Shown: positions 7,082-7,642 of the stretch, piece by piece | Numbering within the stretch: the first letter of the stretch is position 1 | How the letters are laid out: every line of letters starts with the position of its first letter | Assembly: GCA_021786135.1 (NCBI GenBank) | Contig: JAJYNV010000147.1 | Location: 1-7,642 of the forward strand | Direction of reading: 5' to 3' | Origin: Bacillota bacterium | GTDB taxonomy: Bacteria; Bacillota; Sulfobacillia; JAJZYS01; JAJYTV01 | DNA: 7,642 bases | Program-made: the position numbers and the translations under genes | Notes under the pieces: model-generated | What the model was told of the DNA's origin: nothing | The model's database searches: none | The model's input: only the letters and a program-made list of their open reading frames with translations

Positions 7082-7107
7082 ATGACGCGGCGGCCTCGGG
7101 GTATCCC

Positions 7108-7642
7108 CTACCGCAGCTCCTCCCTCGCTAGCCTCGTGACAGCCCTCTTCTCGATGCGCGAGACGTAGCTCCTGGAGATCCCAAGCATCCTGGCGATCTC
7201 TCGCTGGGTCTTGCGCGGTGCCTGCCGAAGGCCAAACCTCAGTTCCAGCACCTTGCGCTCCTTGGGCGGCAGCACGCGGAGCTCCTTGTGCAGAAGCTCC
7301 ACCTCTTCCCTCGCCACCACCTGGTCCGGGATGACATTCGGCTCGCTGCCCAGGACATCCATCAACGTGATCTCGTTGCCTTCGCGGTCGTAGCCGATGG
7401 GGTCGTAGATGGACACCTCGCTCCTGCGCCGCTTGATCACCCGCAGGTGCATGAGGATTTCGTTTTCGATGCAGCGTGCGGCGTACGTGGCAAGCCTTGT
7501 CCCGCGCTCCGGATTGAACGTGTCGATGCCCTTGATCAGTCCCACGGTGCCGATTGAGATCAGGTCGTCCGTGTCCTCGCCTGTGTTGTCGAACTTTTTG
7601 ACGATATGTTCATAACCACAAGTCGTACGCTCGGCCAGGCCT
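7108..7642 (-). CDS. sigK: Sporulation sigma factor, SigK type (5' end outside window)
   Basis: Seen: 177 codons ending at TAG 7110-7108. Conserved blocks in order are HIVKKFDNTGEDTDDLISIGT (regions 2.1-2.2), LATYAARCIENEILMHLR (2.3-2.4), YDPIGYDREGNEITLMDVLG (2.4-3), LPPKERKVLELRFGL (4.1) and KTQREIARMLGISRSYVSRIEKR (4.2 helix-turn-helix). The AARCIENEILMHLR and DPIGxDxEGNEIxLxDVL signatures fit sigma-K better than sigma-E, sigma-F or sigma-G. Known: sigma-K directs late mother-cell transcription (coat, cortex, spore release) and is made as a pro-protein in Bacillus. About 55-65 N-terminal residues, including any pro-sequence, are beyond the right edge. The tail after region 4.2 is short. 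No skin-like insertion interrupts the visible part. Odd: residues just before HIVKK (TTCGYE) do not match the usual NLRLVA of region 2.1. Confidence 0.9.
   Translation of the reverse strand, partial: GLAERTTCGYEHIVKKFDNTGEDTDDLISIGTVGLIKGIDTFNPERGTRLATYAARCIENEILMHLRVIKRRRSEVSIYDPIGYDREGNEITLMDVLGSEPNVIPDQVVAREEVELLHKELRVLPPKERKVLELRFGLRQAPRKTQREIARMLGISRSYVSRIEKRAVTRLAREELR

Larger units (their letters stand above)
6173..7107. other. Long stretch without a convincing gene between the sigma factor and the regulator
   Basis: No frame on either strand looks coding. The longest minus-strand frame (6920-6165) has no ribosome binding site, weak third-position GC preference and a jumbled Arg/Ser/Pro/Cys-rich product. 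Plus-strand frames at 6410-6805 and 6544-6948 are similar. The promoter of the regulator gene should lie here; a TATACT at about 6395-6400 (minus strand) is a possible -10 without a good -35. The region also holds a candidate lipoprotein-gene remnant (6331-6526) and small inverted repeats near 6659, 6996 and 7069. It could be decayed coding DNA or contain an untranslated RNA; nothing seen decides this. Confidence 0.5.

Overview
The window looks like chromosome from a GC-rich, endospore-forming member of the Bacillota. Three signs point this way: a sporulation sigma factor of the SigK type, an exported protein anchored by S-layer homology (SLH) domains, and strong AGGAGG-type ribosome binding sites paired with TTG starts. 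Genus cannot be decided from this sequence. High-GC lineages such as Symbiobacterium, Sulfobacillus or Alicyclobacillus relatives are possible hosts, but that is inference.

All three well-supported genes lie on the minus strand, so the biological order runs from right to left. First is the C-terminal three quarters or so of a sigK-like gene (7642 to 7108, entering from beyond the right edge). Next is a gap of about 935 bases without a convincing gene (7107 to 6173). It holds a possible remnant of a lipoprotein gene and a few small inverted repeats. Then comes a complete 867-residue MalT/LuxR-type ATP-dependent transcriptional regulator (6172 to 3569). It is followed within 31 bases by a perfect 12-bp-stem hairpin terminator (3538 to 3512). 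A leader of about 310 bases (3511 to 3200) contains two tandem copies of a 10-bp sequence and a doubtful 75-codon leader reading frame. The last gene is a very long secreted cell-surface protein (3199 to beyond position 1), open for 1066 codons in this window.

The surface protein is the most interesting item. It starts at TTG, has a signal peptide, SLH motifs, an IPT/TIG Ig-like domain, a bacterial Ig-like (invasin-type) domain, a Ser/Thr-rich linker, a module with two cysteines, and then five tandem copies of a roughly 100-residue unit with a 'DYVGVYE' signature that I cannot assign to a named family. The gene is easy to miss because it lacks an ATG start and runs off the window. Several long antisense and out-of-frame open frames lie on top of it.

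How the genes work together is inference. The MalT-type regulator is separated from the surface-protein gene by a terminator, so the two are probably not one transcript. The regulator could still control its neighbour, and the tandem repeats just upstream of the surface-protein gene are a candidate site. The sigma factor serves mother-cell sporulation transcription and may be unrelated. No mobile element, CRISPR array, tRNA or rRNA was seen.
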